Source: Darksidea phi
Taxonomy: Eukaryota > Ascomycota > Dothideomycetes > Pleosporales > Lentitheciaceae
Reading direction: 5' to 3'
Assembly (NCBI GenBank): GCA_030770425.1
Contig: JASJFT010000305.1
Location: 1-43,190 of the forward strand
Length of the DNA stretch: 43,190 bases
Numbering within the stretch: the stretch's first letter is position 1; each line of letters opens with the position of its first letter. The notes below the pieces were generated by a model. That model was given only the letters and a program-made list of their open reading frames with translations, did no database searches and was not told where the DNA came from. The position numbers were made by a program, and so were the translations under genes. Below, in pieces: positions 31,820-43,121 of the stretch.

Positions 31820-34800
31820 TTATTATAAATAGTAAAGTAGAGTTTATACTTCTATTATTAAAATTAATAGAGAAATATAGAATTTCTTATTAAGTTAAAG
31901 AAAAACCTATATAAGTAGATCTTAGGGATAGATTATCTATAGAATATAAAGGAGGTATAATTTACCTTAAAATATAAAAAGTAACCTTAGAGGTAAAAAA
32001 CGTTAGAGACTATTATAGATTTAATATTATAAAAATCGAAGATACTAATATAATTATTAATTACGACTAGCTAGTAATATATAATCTATAAATAGATTAG
32101 AAGCTATATAAAGTACTAGGCTATAAGTAGGTAGCTTAAGTTATAGGAATTAGAAGACTAAAAAGGTCTAGCTATAAGATCTAGTATATACCCTAAAAAG
32201 AGAGAATAGACTTAATTTTATCTTATAAGATTATAAAGATCTATAAAAAGAATTTATAAAGAGTTAGTATTATTATAATATAAAGAGTTATAACCGCGTA
32301 GAAAGAACTATAACTAATAATACCTTAAGACTACGAGGAGTTCTAAGAGCTATTTAAAGAATATCCGAAAACTAATTTACTAGAGTACTAGGAATAGGAT
32401 TATAAAATATACCTAGAATAGAATATAAAGCTTAAGTCTAGACCTATATACTTATTAATAGTAGATTAATAAGAAGAATTAAAAGAGTATCTAACGAAGA
32501 ACTTAAAAAGGGAATATATTAGAGAAAGTTAAAGCTTTATAGTATTACTAGTTCTATTTATCTTAAAAAAGAATAAAAAGTTATAACTTTATATAGACTA
32601 TAGACGTTTAAATAATATTATAAAGAAGAACTAATATCTACTACTACTAATTAAAGAACTTATAGACCGACTTTAAGAAGTTAAGTAGATTATAAAATTC
32701 GATATCTAAAAAGAATTTTATAGAATTTAAATAGTAAAAGAGTATAAAAAGTATATAGTATTTAAGATCTAATACGAACTTTATAAGTATAAAGTTATAT
32801 TATTTAAATTAATAAACGTACTAGCGATATTTTAGTTAGTTATTAATAGGACGCTAAATAAATACTTAGACGTATTCTATATAATATATCTAAACGACGT
32901 TCTTATATATAGTAAAGAGATATTAGAAGAATATAAAGAATATATAAAAAAAGTATTACGAAAGCTATAGTAGAATAAGCTACTACTTTACCTAGATAAA
33001 TACGAATTCTATAGAACGAAGACCAAATATCTAGGTTTTATTATTTTATAAGAAGGAGTATCTATAGACCTTAAAAAAGTATAGACTATAAGGGAATAGT
33101 TAATCCTAATATTAGTTAAGAACGTATAATCCTTTTTAAGATTTATTAACTTTTATTAAAAGTTTATTAGGAATTATTTAAAGACTATATCTCTACTTAT
33201 AGAGGTAACTAAAAAGAAAAAAGAATTTTAGTAGAATTAGAAATAATAGGAAGCTTTTAATAAGCTTAAGAGTTTATTTATATTAATATCTATATTATAG
33301 ATATACGACCTAATAAGACCTCTTAGAGTAGAAATAAATATATTAGATTATACGCTAGGAGTAATACTTATCTAATAGGAGAAGGATAAAAAATAGAGAC
33401 TAGTATTCTACTATTTACGTAAGTTTAGTAAAGAAGAAGTAAACTATAATATTTATAATAAGGAACTTAATACTATTATATTAGTATTTAAATAATAGAG
33501 ACTATAGTTTACGGAAGTTAAGTATAAGATTAAGATTATTATAGACTATTAGAACCTTATAAGTTTTATAATTATAAAGAAACTTAATTAATAATAATTT
33601 TAATAGTTAGAATTACTAGCGGATTACGACTTTAAGATAAGTTACTAGTTAAGAATACTAAATAAAGTAATAAATACTCTTAATAGAAGATTAAACCTTT
33701 AAGGTACTAATAAACCCGTCGTATATAAACTAGTTCTATAGAAGGAATTAAATAAAACTCTTATATATAACTATATAAGGCTAGTTAAGATTACGATAGT
33801 AGTAAATATTAAGAAAAAATAGAGAAATAAGGTCTAAGAAATTATTAAAGATATTAATAGAATACTAGAGGGAGATAATATATACTTTAATAAGAAAGAA
33901 TACTTCGCTCTAATAAATAACTTAGAAATAAGACCTTATATACTACTAAGTCTTAAAGGAGACTTAATATAGGAAATCTATAAGAGTAAGATACTAGAAT
34001 ATCTAAGAATTAATAAAATAGTTAGATACGTAGATAGAGAATACCTACTTATTAATATAAAAGAGGAAGTTTAGAAAGTAATAGGTAACTATTTAAAATA
34101 TTTTAAGAATAAACCTAAGAGATATAAGCCCTATAGATTACTCTAATTACTAATACTACCTATACGATTATAGATTTACGTTATAATAGACTTTATAATA
34201 AAGTTACTACTATTATTAGAACTAAGATTAGGAAGATTATATAATACGATTATAGTAATTATAAATCGATTAACTAAAGTAGTATACTTTACCCTAATAA
34301 ATAAAATAATTATAGTAGAAAATATAGCTTACGAGATTAAAAGGATACTTATTATTAATTATAGATTACTAGAATAAATCCTTATAAATAGGAATAAACT
34401 ATTTACTTTAAAGTTTTAGGGTATACTACTTATAAAATTAGAAATTAAGAGAAAGCTATCGACTAACTTCTATTTATAAATAGATAGTTAGATAGAATAA
34501 ATAAACTAGACTCTAGAGAAGTATCTAAGATTTTATATTAATAAGTTATAAAATAATTAAATTAAATTACTACTAATAGTATAATTAGTATATAATAGTA
34601 AGAAGTCTATAACGACTAGATACTTACCGTACTATGTAAACTACGAATACGAGTTAATAACTTATAGAGATCTAAAGAATATTAAGAGTATATCTACTAG
34701 AATAAAAGAAAAGGTCTATTTAATATAAGAACTATATAAAGAACTTAGCGTATAGATAGTATATAGGAATCTTATAATAGTTAAAATAGTAAATAAAAAA

Positions 34801-35230
34801 AGACTTAAGGGACTAATCCTTAAGAAGGGGAATAAAGTTTTCCTTTTACGATAAAATCTAAAAACTAAATAACTATATAATAAACTAGATAATTTATAAA
34901 TTAGACTATTTAAAATTAAAGAAAAAATAGGACTAGTTAACTATAGGCTAAAGCTAGTTAAAGGTATAAGGATATATTTAGTATTTTACGTATTACTACT
35001 AGAACTAGTACTAGAAGACGTCGAAGTAGCTACTAATATTAAACTTAAAGATAAGAAGTATAAGGTTAAGAAAATCTAAAGACTATAGAAGTTCGGTCGT
35101 TAGTAGAAATATTTAGTTAAGTAGGTAGAATAGCCTACTAGTTAAAATATATAGGAACTAGTTAAGAACCTATAGGACTACTAGAATTTAGTTAAGTAGT
35201 ATTACTAGAAATATCTAGAGGTAGAGACTT
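31820..35230 (+). pseudogene. Y4 pol relic: protease, RT, RNase H, integrase, chromodomain
   Basis: Recognisable in order: aspartic protease region (31,830-32,100; EKPI, IEYKGG, then DTNIIINYD), RT (about 32,560-32,960; LYIDYRRLNNI, IKFDI, KEFYRI, and IIYLNDVLIYSKEI with the first Asp of the YxDD box changed to Asn at 32,893-32,895), RNase H (33,300-33,690; VEINILDYTLG, FYYLRKFS, NYNIYNKEL), integrase (34,000-34,900; zinc-finger region NYLKYFKNKPKRYKPY with Cys read as Tyr, then IIDFI), and a chromodomain (35,055-35,225; YKVKKI, KYLVK, PTS). Many TAG/TAA stops. The chromodomain places it among chromoviruses, which target chromatin through that module. Confidence 0.85.
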
Positions 35231-35254
35231 CTAATTATTTAGAAAAGTAAAAAA

Positions 35255-35640
35255 ATTAGTAAACTCGTATAATAAGGGTTATTATAGTAATATAGATAAG
35301 TTAGAAGAAATAGAGTAAATAGCTTCCGTCTATTTTAACTTTTCTAACTTAAAGATCGAAGTTAGCTTACGATTAAGAAGTTTATATTAATAGGTATTAT
35401 ATTAAGTTAATTATACGCGAATACGTTATTTACGAGCTTAAATAGCTAACTTTTTATTCTTAGTAAATTCTAATTTAAATAGGAGTTAAGAGCGCTCTTC
35501 TTTAGTACGAATAAGAGACTTATTAGTTACTACTAAACTATAAGAAATATTCTAAAAGAGATATTTACTATAATAAGTTAAGAATAATAACGTCTTATAT
35601 TTATAGCTAGTAAATTAATAGTTTAGATACGATTAAGCTA
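35255..35640 (-). pseudogene. Possible antisense ORF relic downstream of Y4 chromodomain
   Basis: Minus-strand counterpart of 16,290-16,715 in Y3. It reads TKEERS, LEFTKNKKLAI, KLTSIFKLEKLK, NLSILL in one frame with TAG/TAA stops. The sense frame through the same DNA is also fairly open, so orientation is not settled. Confidence 0.3.
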
Positions 35641-35969
35641 ATAGTATTATATAATTAAAGTAAAGGACGTAGTAGGTAAGACGAAGACGATAAGCTATAG
35701 AAGTCTTAGAACCTTTAGATATTATTAGGACCTAAAAGAAAAATAAAGAATAAGACTTAGATACCTATAGAGTAGGACGTTACCTACTCTTATACCTAGG
35801 TAAGGGGTAGAATAACTAGGGTACTAGACTAAGAAAAGAATTACTAGTACGTATATATAGGTTACGATATAGTATAGAAAGAGTTACTAGAGTAGTTAGA
35901 CTACTATTAAATAAGATTATAAAAAAGAGAACGTAACTTTAAGAACGAAGCTTTAAAGAGGGAAGCGAG

Positions 35970-36404
35970 TATTATAATCCTACGCGAACTATAGAATATA
36001 GGGTATTCTAAGAAGATTAGTAGCTAAGATAAGGGCTTAGTTAGTAATCTAATATTATATAATAATAATCTAGTTAATCTATATCTTAGCGAATAGAGTA
36101 AATAGAGTATAACTAAGAATAATCTAGTTAATCTATATCTTAGTAAATAGAGTAAGTAGAGTAAGATAAAGTAGAATAGATATAAGAGAGTAGAGGATTT
36201 CCTAGATTTTCTATCTTAATTCTTTATAGTTAATCTTTAGTTCTTTACCTAATACTTACGAATAAGATTAGATCTTTTCCTAAGTAGTTATTCTAGTAAT
36301 AGAATTCGTTAACTTGATTTTAATCTATTAGAAACCAACGATATAATAAATATTCTATTAGTTCTAACCTAGATCTCGTATAAAGGTACGTATAACGTAT
36401 AATA
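35970..36404 (+). repeat. Y4 3' LTR
   Basis: 435 bp, partner of 29,049-29,483, differing mainly by transitions. Followed by the target duplication cttat. Confidence 0.92.
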
Positions 36405-36409
36405 CTTAT

Positions 36410-38530
36410 TAGATTCTTATAATTTATATAGATTATAATAAAGTATTTAAATTCCTATAGATTAGATCTCTATTCCTTTAAAGCTTTAATAATTACTAGT
36501 AATTCTTTATTATAGATATTATAGTTAAGTTTAACTAGTAATATCTTTTATAAGAAGTAGTATACTAGTCTAAGATTATTTTTATTATCTCTCTATAGTA
36601 GTACTACTTCTATTATATAGTCTAATATATCTATCTTAATAATTAAAGATTCTTTAGAATTATATATCTTAATTATAGGTTTTTTAATAAATTATTCTTT
36701 AATCTTCTTAAATACTTATTAGTACTCTTTCTTTTATTTAAAGGGTTAATCTTTCCTTATAAGTTATATAAGTAGTACTATTATTATACTCTATTATAAT
36801 ATTAACTTTTAATAGAAGTTATAAAATCTTAGAAATAATTATAGTTTCTTAAGATTCTTAGATATTAGCTATTCTTTAACCTTCTTAATCTATTATAGGT
36901 CTACTTTAATTTCTTTTAGTTTAATAATAAATTCTAGAAACTCTATTTCTTATATATAGAATTTATATTTTCGTAAATAAAGATATAGTTATACTTTTTT
37001 AAATATCTATAGAATCTTTTTTATATATTCTTTATATTCCTTTTCTATTTCGGAATAGATTAGAATATTATTAAGATATACTATTATAAATTAGTTAAGA
37101 TAATTTTATAAAATATTATTAATCTATTTCTAGAATATTATAGGTATATTAGTAAGTTTAAAAGATATTATCTAATACTTATATAGTCCTTTCTTAGTTC
37201 TAAAAGCTATTTTTTATTCTTCGTCTTTCTTAATTTATATTTAGTAGTATATATTTCGGGTATCTAGTTATATAAATTATTTAGCTTTTCTTAATTAATC
37301 TTATATTTCTAATATTAGAGATAAAGAGTATTAGTTCTTAATTATAATATTATTAAGTATTTAGTAATTAATATATAGTTATAGTTTTATAGTATCTTTT
37401 TTAGGTATAAAGAGAACTAGATATCCTATAGATAAATTCGAATATTAAATATATCTTTTTATAAGGTTATCTTTAAGATATTTTATTATAATCTTTTCTT
37501 CTTTCTTAGTTAACTTATAGATTAGTCTAAATCCTAGGGTCTTTCCTTTCTATAGTAGGATTATATAGTCCTAGGACTAATATTAGAATAGACTTTTCTT
37601 AGATTCTTAAAATAATTCTTCCTATTTCTTATAGTATTCTAGAATATTATAATCTTCTTAGGTTATATTAGTCCTTTTTTATAGAAATATTACTTATTAA
37701 TTTATTTATTAGATATATAGATTAGCTTCTTATAACTATAGTATTTCTAAAATTATATTTTAGTCTTCTAATATCTTAATAATATTAAGTATCTCGTTTT
37801 CCTTTTACTAATTATATAGAATAAGCTTATCTTTAGTCTCGTATATTATAGGTTTATTAAAGGGTTCTTCTTCGATAGTATATATAATACTAGAATATTA
37901 TTTCTTTTATTAAGAAATCTTCTTTTATTAGATAAAGTTCTTATTAATAAAGTTTCGTATAGCTCTACTATTAATTAGGGTAGTAATTATTTTTCCTTAA
38001 TAGATTTCTTAGAGATAGATATAATTCTATCCTTTAGTTCCTTAAATTCTTATCTTCTTTAGTTAATATTTTATATTAATTTTAGTCTAAATATATTTTA
38101 AATATTTATTCTTTAGGTATTTATATTATAGTCTTTCTAGAATATAGTTTATTAGTAGAAGTAGTCCTAATATAATTTATATATAATCTTTTCGTTATTA
38201 ATTCTTAGATTATTACTATCTATATACTACTTCTAGTATAACTACTTAAGTAATTCTTTTATTATAGTCTTTTACTAGATAGTAGTTATTTTTTTACTTT
38301 ACTTTTTTATAGAGTTTATATTCTTTCTATATATATAAGATCTATATAATCTCGAAGTATACTAGATATCTTATTTTATATTATAGATTATTTTTAGAAT
38401 TAATCTTATATTTTTAATTATTATATTTTATAAAGATTATTCTTACGAGAATTTATTATTTAATTACTATATATTATAGTTATTTCTTATTAACTATTTT
38501 TATAATATACTATATTTCTTTCTAAATCTC
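36410..38530 (-). pseudogene. X2 pol relic, 5' part (RT and RNase H)
   Basis: Continuation of X2 pol right of Y4. The RT catalytic box on the minus strand at 37,067-37,081 reads YLNN, with both Asp codons changed to Asn. Further right is the protease/gag-proximal part, homologous to 14,500-15,552 of X1. It includes the empty Y3 insertion site near 38,531. Confidence 0.75.
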
Positions 38531-40114
38531 TTAATTAGGTATAAGATCTATTATAATAAAGTTTTATTTAACTTATTATTTAAAATCTTTAAATAGTTAG
38601 TATATTAGATAAGATCTAGACTATTCTTTATAAATCTCTTATATTATAAGAGGTATTATAGTTTTTTCTATAAATTATAAGGCTTAAGTATAAGTTATAT
38701 TAAGTTCTAGTACTAGTCCTATTTTCTCTTTAAATAGTCGAATTATTTATAGATATCTAGTATTCTTATATATTATAACTAGATTTTTATCTTCTAGTTC
38801 TAAGAACTTATTACTATTATTAACTATTTATAATAATATATTTATAGTATTATTAAAGTCTTCCTACTTTATAAATAAGTCTTCCTTAGGTACTTTTTCT
38901 TATACTTTTAGTAAGAATAAAACTCTTCTTTAAGACTCCTAAGTTATAGCTATCTACTATTTTTATAGCTAATAGCTAGTATTTAACTTAACTTTATAAT
39001 ATATTTTATACTAATTATATATATAAGTCGTCTAATATATAGTATTATATTCTTATATTATAGCTACTCTATCCCTTTTATTCTACTAAGTATATTAAGG
39101 TTTCTCTTTTTTTAAACTTAACTTATAATCTTTTACTAAATATTCTTACTTCTTATATTTAAAGTATACTTATTTTTTATAGAACTCTTATTTCTTAGAG
39201 TTCTATTTCTCTTTCTTAGGTTCTAAACTAGTCTTTAGGACTATTATCTCTAGTCTATAATACTTTTCTTCCTTCTTCTTTTTATAGAATTTAATCTTTT
39301 CTTTTCTTTTTAGATTCTAGAGATAGAGGTTATCGTTAATTTTAATAGCTTATTTAATTAGTTCTCTTATAATCTAGAGTTATTCTATTTAAATTATTTT
39401 ATAGTAGATATAATCTTTTAGTCCTTTATAATATTATAATATAAGAGCTATCTCTTCCTATTAGATTTTTATAGTAAGTTATTTAAACTTAGATATATAG
39501 GTTATAGTAGATTTCGTCTATTTAAGATATATAATCTTTTATTCTACTAATCTTTCTAAATTAATATCTTTAAAGATAATATATAACTTATTCTTAAAAT
39601 ATTTATAACTTAAGAAGATAATCTTTATTTTATTACTTTATTAAACTTTTAGTAGTCGTAGTTATTTATTTAAATATATTTTAAACTAAGTAATAGTCTT
39701 TTCTATAAACTAAATAGCTATAAATAATACTTTATTACTCTTAGTAGATAGTTTTATCCTATTAAGGTTAAAGTAGATTACTATATTAGTTAAAAATCCT
39801 CTAAGCTTCGACCTTATTTTATTAAATTTTTCTAGTTTTTTAAACTTTAATAGTTTACTTATATATTTTTAAAGTTAGATAGTTAACTCTATAAGTTAAG
39901 CTTCTAGTATATCTTCTCTCTTCTTAAATATATACTAATTCTTAATAACCCTTTTAAAGTTTTTTATAGTTATACTTTCTTCTAAAGAACTAAATTTCTT
40001 ATAACTTCTTATCTTTAAGGGTTCGATCTAAGTTAATAACGGCATCGCTTTATTTTATTAGGTTTCTTCTTCTACTATTATAATTAGCTATTTCTACCTA
40101 CTAGATAGTTAAGG

Positions 40115-40577
40115 TATTAAATAGGGTCTAGGCCTAATAGGTTATTTAGCCTCGTTTAGAGTTTATACTTAAGATAGAAAAGATAGAATTAGAATAAAGA
40201 GATAATAATTTAATTATATTAATAGATAAGAATTAATCTAGATTCGAATTTACTATATCCCTCTAACTATCTAGAAAATTTATAATTATTATATATTAAT
40301 TTAGTTTCTTTTAGATCTATAGCTCTATATCTATAGATCTACTAAGCTATAGCTCTATAACTCTATTTTAATAGATCTACTAAGCTATTACGTAACCCTT
40401 AGATCTATCTTTACTAAGGTATAGATCTATTATATAACTTCTTAGTAAAGTCGTCTATACTAATTATTATTTATACTATAGTCGTAGTCTTTATATTCTA
40501 TATTAGAGCTAGTAATAGATTTAATCTTAGGTAGTTCTTCTTATTATTATCCTATAGTATATATTTAGTTTATAATA
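40115..40577 (-). repeat. X2 5' LTR
   Basis: 463 bp, partner of 26,175-26,637, followed by the target duplication copy gtaac. Confidence 0.92.
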
Positions 40578-40581
40578 GTAA

Positions 40582-40631
40582 CTATAAGGTATTCCCTAGA
40601 ACTCCTTTCTTATAAGGATTAAAGTATAGGA
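40582..40631 (+). repeat. 51-bp tandem array, right part
   Basis: The third unit of the array, cut by X2 (ctataaggtattccctag...aaagtatagg), continues here directly after the target duplication. It matches the units at 26,072 and 26,123 apart from transitions. Confidence 0.8.
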
Positions 40632-41900
40632 AACCTATCTACTATCTCTAAATCTTACTAACTACTTTATAGCTTCTAAGGTATATTTTATAAAATTAAG
40701 ATAGAGTAATCTTCTTTCTTTCTTATAAAATTATAGTAGAATAGATAAATTTATAATATAAGTTCTACGAGATATATATAAACGCGCGTATATCGAGCTA
40801 TTAAGTAAATTATACTAAGCTCTAATCTAGTATATATTAAAAAGGTTATCTACTAATATTCTCCTAGTTAATTCTTTATAGTTAGTTTATCTATTCCCTC
40901 TTTTTACTCGGGTTTAAAGTAGATATAGAGTACTATAGATTCTCTATATAGTATATACGTCTATCCCTCTAATATAGCGATAAATTCGAAGCGTTCCCCC
41001 TTACTAGTATTAACTCTACTAGTATTAACCCTCTTTATACCTTTATTACTACCTAATATCTAAATAAACCTACTCTTACTACCCTTATCGACTACGACTC
41101 TATAGATATTCGGTAATTTCTTATATTTAAAATTATTCTCTTCTATAGTTTCTTAAGATATAAGTTAGATATTCTCCTTCCTAGATATCTTAACTATATT
41201 AGCGATATTAATATAATTAATATTAAATAAGAGAAATACTAGTTCCTTAGCTTTTTTCTATAGCTCTACTTTCTCTAAAGCGCTTCTTACTATATCTAAT
41301 TATTACTCTAAATATCTAGCCCGTTCGACGTATCTCTAACCGAAATTACGAAGGAGGTAGGATAGGGTAGTAAGGAGAAGACTAGCGACTACAATCGAAT
41401 ACGTATAAATTTTAGATCTTCCCTACTATTTTATTAGAAGTAAATACTAAAGGATAATAGATACTTACCTTACTAACGTAAATATAGCGCGTAGAAAGCC
41501 TAGGAAGAGGGTAGTATAATATAGGGTCAAGGTAAACCTAACTTCGATATAGCGCGCTAGGAGTAATTAACGTCGAGAAGGTACCTTTAGAAACGTAAGA
41601 AGGGTAGTTTTAAAAAACTTAGTAGAGGGGAGGAGAATTTAACTAGGCCGATTCGCGGGTTACGCTAGTATTAATACCTAAAGGGTAAGTTAAAGAAATA
41701 GGCTTTAAAGTAGGGCTATACTAGAATTCGGTATTACCCTACTATACCGTAATAAGTATCACGTAGTATATCCCGCTACCTATTTAAAAAGGACTATATA
41801 TTAAAAATATAATATTATATACTCGTAGTTTAAATTAGGAGCTAATTAACTAATATCGTCGAAGCTATAAGTCGAGCGCCTAAGATTTATTAATAAATAC
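40632..41900 (-). pseudogene. CpA-depleted border region with an unidentified coding relic
   Basis: Outside the LTR elements but still almost free of CpA/TpG, and less AT-rich than they are, with many CpG kept. On the minus strand about 41,325-40,890 reads as protein-like sequence (YVERARYLE, LDIVRSALEKVEL, ANIVKISRKENI, YRVVVDKGSKSRFI, ILGSNKGIKRVNTS, KGERFEFIAILEG) with TAG/TAA stops. I do not recognise the family. It may be an older repeated element that was also hit by RIP, or a gene mutated by spread of RIP from its neighbours. Confidence 0.4.
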
Positions 41901-41962
41901 AGTACTCTTAGATCGTGTTAAAGCAGGCTCTATAATATTCGACGTTGCGCTTTGTTCGTCTT

Positions 41963-42660
41963 CTAAAGTGATATCAGTCTAGGAGATTTAATCTGATTAG
42001 AATTCTTACCAAAGCTATCAAAAATCTGTATTAATCGATCGGTTTGAGCGTTATCTTTTGGTTGCCGGCTCCAATGATGCTGGGAATCTAAGGACGACAA
42101 GCAATAGAAGATACAAGGGGGTATCATGAACGGGGCGAGCCCGAGGGTTTTCCCGAGCGCCACCTACCCAGGTCTCATCAGTCTACAGAACGTGACACTA
42201 CTGGTAGAGATCCCAATCCTTGTACTCCTTTGCCCATTGAAGGCGTAGCTGTCGATTCTCCTGTGAGAGAGGAGGCTTTGCTCGAGCTACACGACGTCTA
42301 TAGCCTCGTGATTCAAGAGCGCTGCTGATAGCTGATTCTCCTACACCCTACCGAGCAAAAGGGCCTATAGAGAGATCTAAGTAGGCTATCTGCCGAGCAG
42401 CTCGCGATGAAGGTATATAGCTGATAATCTCATCAGCCTAAGTATCTGTAAGGGTTCGAGGTCGACCATACGTTTCTTAGGCGTGACCCGTTCGCTAGTA
42501 ATCGTATAGGATATCTATCGACAGTCTTGAATATCCTCAATAGTATGCCCAGCGTTGTATAGAGTCTGTACTCTAATTCGATCATCGCGGGTAAGCTGGC
42601 GGCGTGGAGGGAGGGTGTTGGTGGACGGGGCAGCGTTGATAGATCTGACATAATTGATTG
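41963..42660 (-). pseudogene. Tc1/mariner-type DDE transposase pseudogene, truncated
   Basis: Minus strand: an N-terminal helix-turn-helix RRQLTRDDRIRVQTLYNAG (about 42,590-42,535), after a frame change RVTPKKR, and after another LSQENRQLRLQWAKEYKDWD, then stop, then CHVL, stop, TDETWVGGARE (about 42,175-42,150). This is the fungal Tc1/mariner (IS630-like) order up to the first catalytic Asp of TDETW. Both stops fall where relatives have Trp, so TGG became TAG. Downstream homology fades, and the second and third catalytic residues are missing, cut off near the AT-rich border. Confidence 0.75.
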
Positions 42661-42960
42661 ATTGATTGTGAGGTATAGCAAAGATGTCGCAAGAGACGCA
42701 GGTACTTCGTATTAAATACAAATCTATAGAGGATTAGCTGTATATTTGTTAGTAGAGGAACTTTACAGAACCGACTAGAAAACCTTGAAGTACCTCTATC
42801 ATGCGCGGCTCGCTACAGTAAGTACCGTTCAATTACGATAACGAGGTTACTTGGAGCCACAAGCTCGCCACGGATTGTCTTCGTCGGCCATAGCGTCGTA
42901 AGGTGTAGAGATAGTCCGTGGAGAAGGCGATAGAACGGATGGGATCAGCGGGGATAGAGG
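42661..42960. other. Intergenic, nothing recognised
   Basis: No coherent frame or motif beyond a weak ACAAAT/ATTTGT inverted pair (about 42,719-42,750), which could be a remnant end of the mariner element but is too short to call. Confidence 0.4.
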
Positions 42961-42961
42961 T

Positions 42962-42978
42962 GATGCGATGCGATGCGA
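42962..42978 (+). repeat. Short (GATGC)n microsatellite
   Basis: gatgcgatgcgatgcga, the reverse complement of the pentanucleotide at 10,158-10,215. Confidence 0.75.
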
Positions 42979-42995
42979 GCAAAGTGGACTGGCGT

Positions 42996-43108
42996 GAGCA
43001 ACGGGCCGCTGGGTGCTCTCGAGAGATGGCGTCGAAGGCCTTGATCCATGGCGGTTGGGGGAGGCTTGGCAGCATCGTGCGTGCCCGGGCACATTTTCAG
43101 CATCCCTC
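42996..43108 (+). repeat. Short dispersed repeat, copy 4 (full, 113 bp)
   Basis: Nearly identical to copy 3 (6326-6438); I count three single-base differences over 113 bp, all transitions (ttggtcc/ttgatcc, gcatatttt/gcacatttt, cacccc/catccc). The palindrome GTGCCCGGGCAC (43,081-43,092) is perfect here. It is followed by C/G-rich sequence and the terminal G run. Confidence 0.92.
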
Positions 43109-43120
43109 CTCCGCCCCCGG

Positions 43121-43121
<1 letters not shown>

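Larger units (their letters stand above)
29049..36404 (+). mobile_element. Y4: Ty3/Gypsy chromovirus nested in X2, plus orientation
   Basis: Two LTRs of exactly 435 bp (29,049-29,483 and 35,970-36,404) are flanked by cttat (29,044-29,048 and 36,405-36,409). X1 near 13,430 has the same site without insertion. The polypurine tract aaagagggaagcgag (35,955-35,969) abuts the 3' LTR. In order on the plus strand: gag with zinc knuckle, protease, RT, RNase H, integrase, chromodomain, then about 740 bp to the LTR. Same family as Y3 but inserted in the opposite orientation. RIP-inactivated. Confidence 0.94.
26175..40577 (-). mobile_element. X2: second family X chromovirus, full length, nested
   Basis: Two 463-bp LTRs (26,175-26,637 and 40,115-40,577) are flanked by gtagc (26,170-26,174) and gtaac (40,578-40,582), a 5-bp duplication with one RIP-type G/A difference. 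Minus orientation, with polypurine tract on the minus strand next to the left LTR. The interior is homologous to X1 throughout but interrupted by Y4 (29,049-36,404). The LTR differs from X1's by a longer central part, so it is a subfamily. RIP-saturated. No ORF survives. Confidence 0.92.

Noticed and set aside
10573..41900. tRNA, rRNA or live protein genes inside the AT-rich block
   Set aside because: No recognisable RNA gene, and no ATG-started frame of useful length; everything identified is retroelement or relic.
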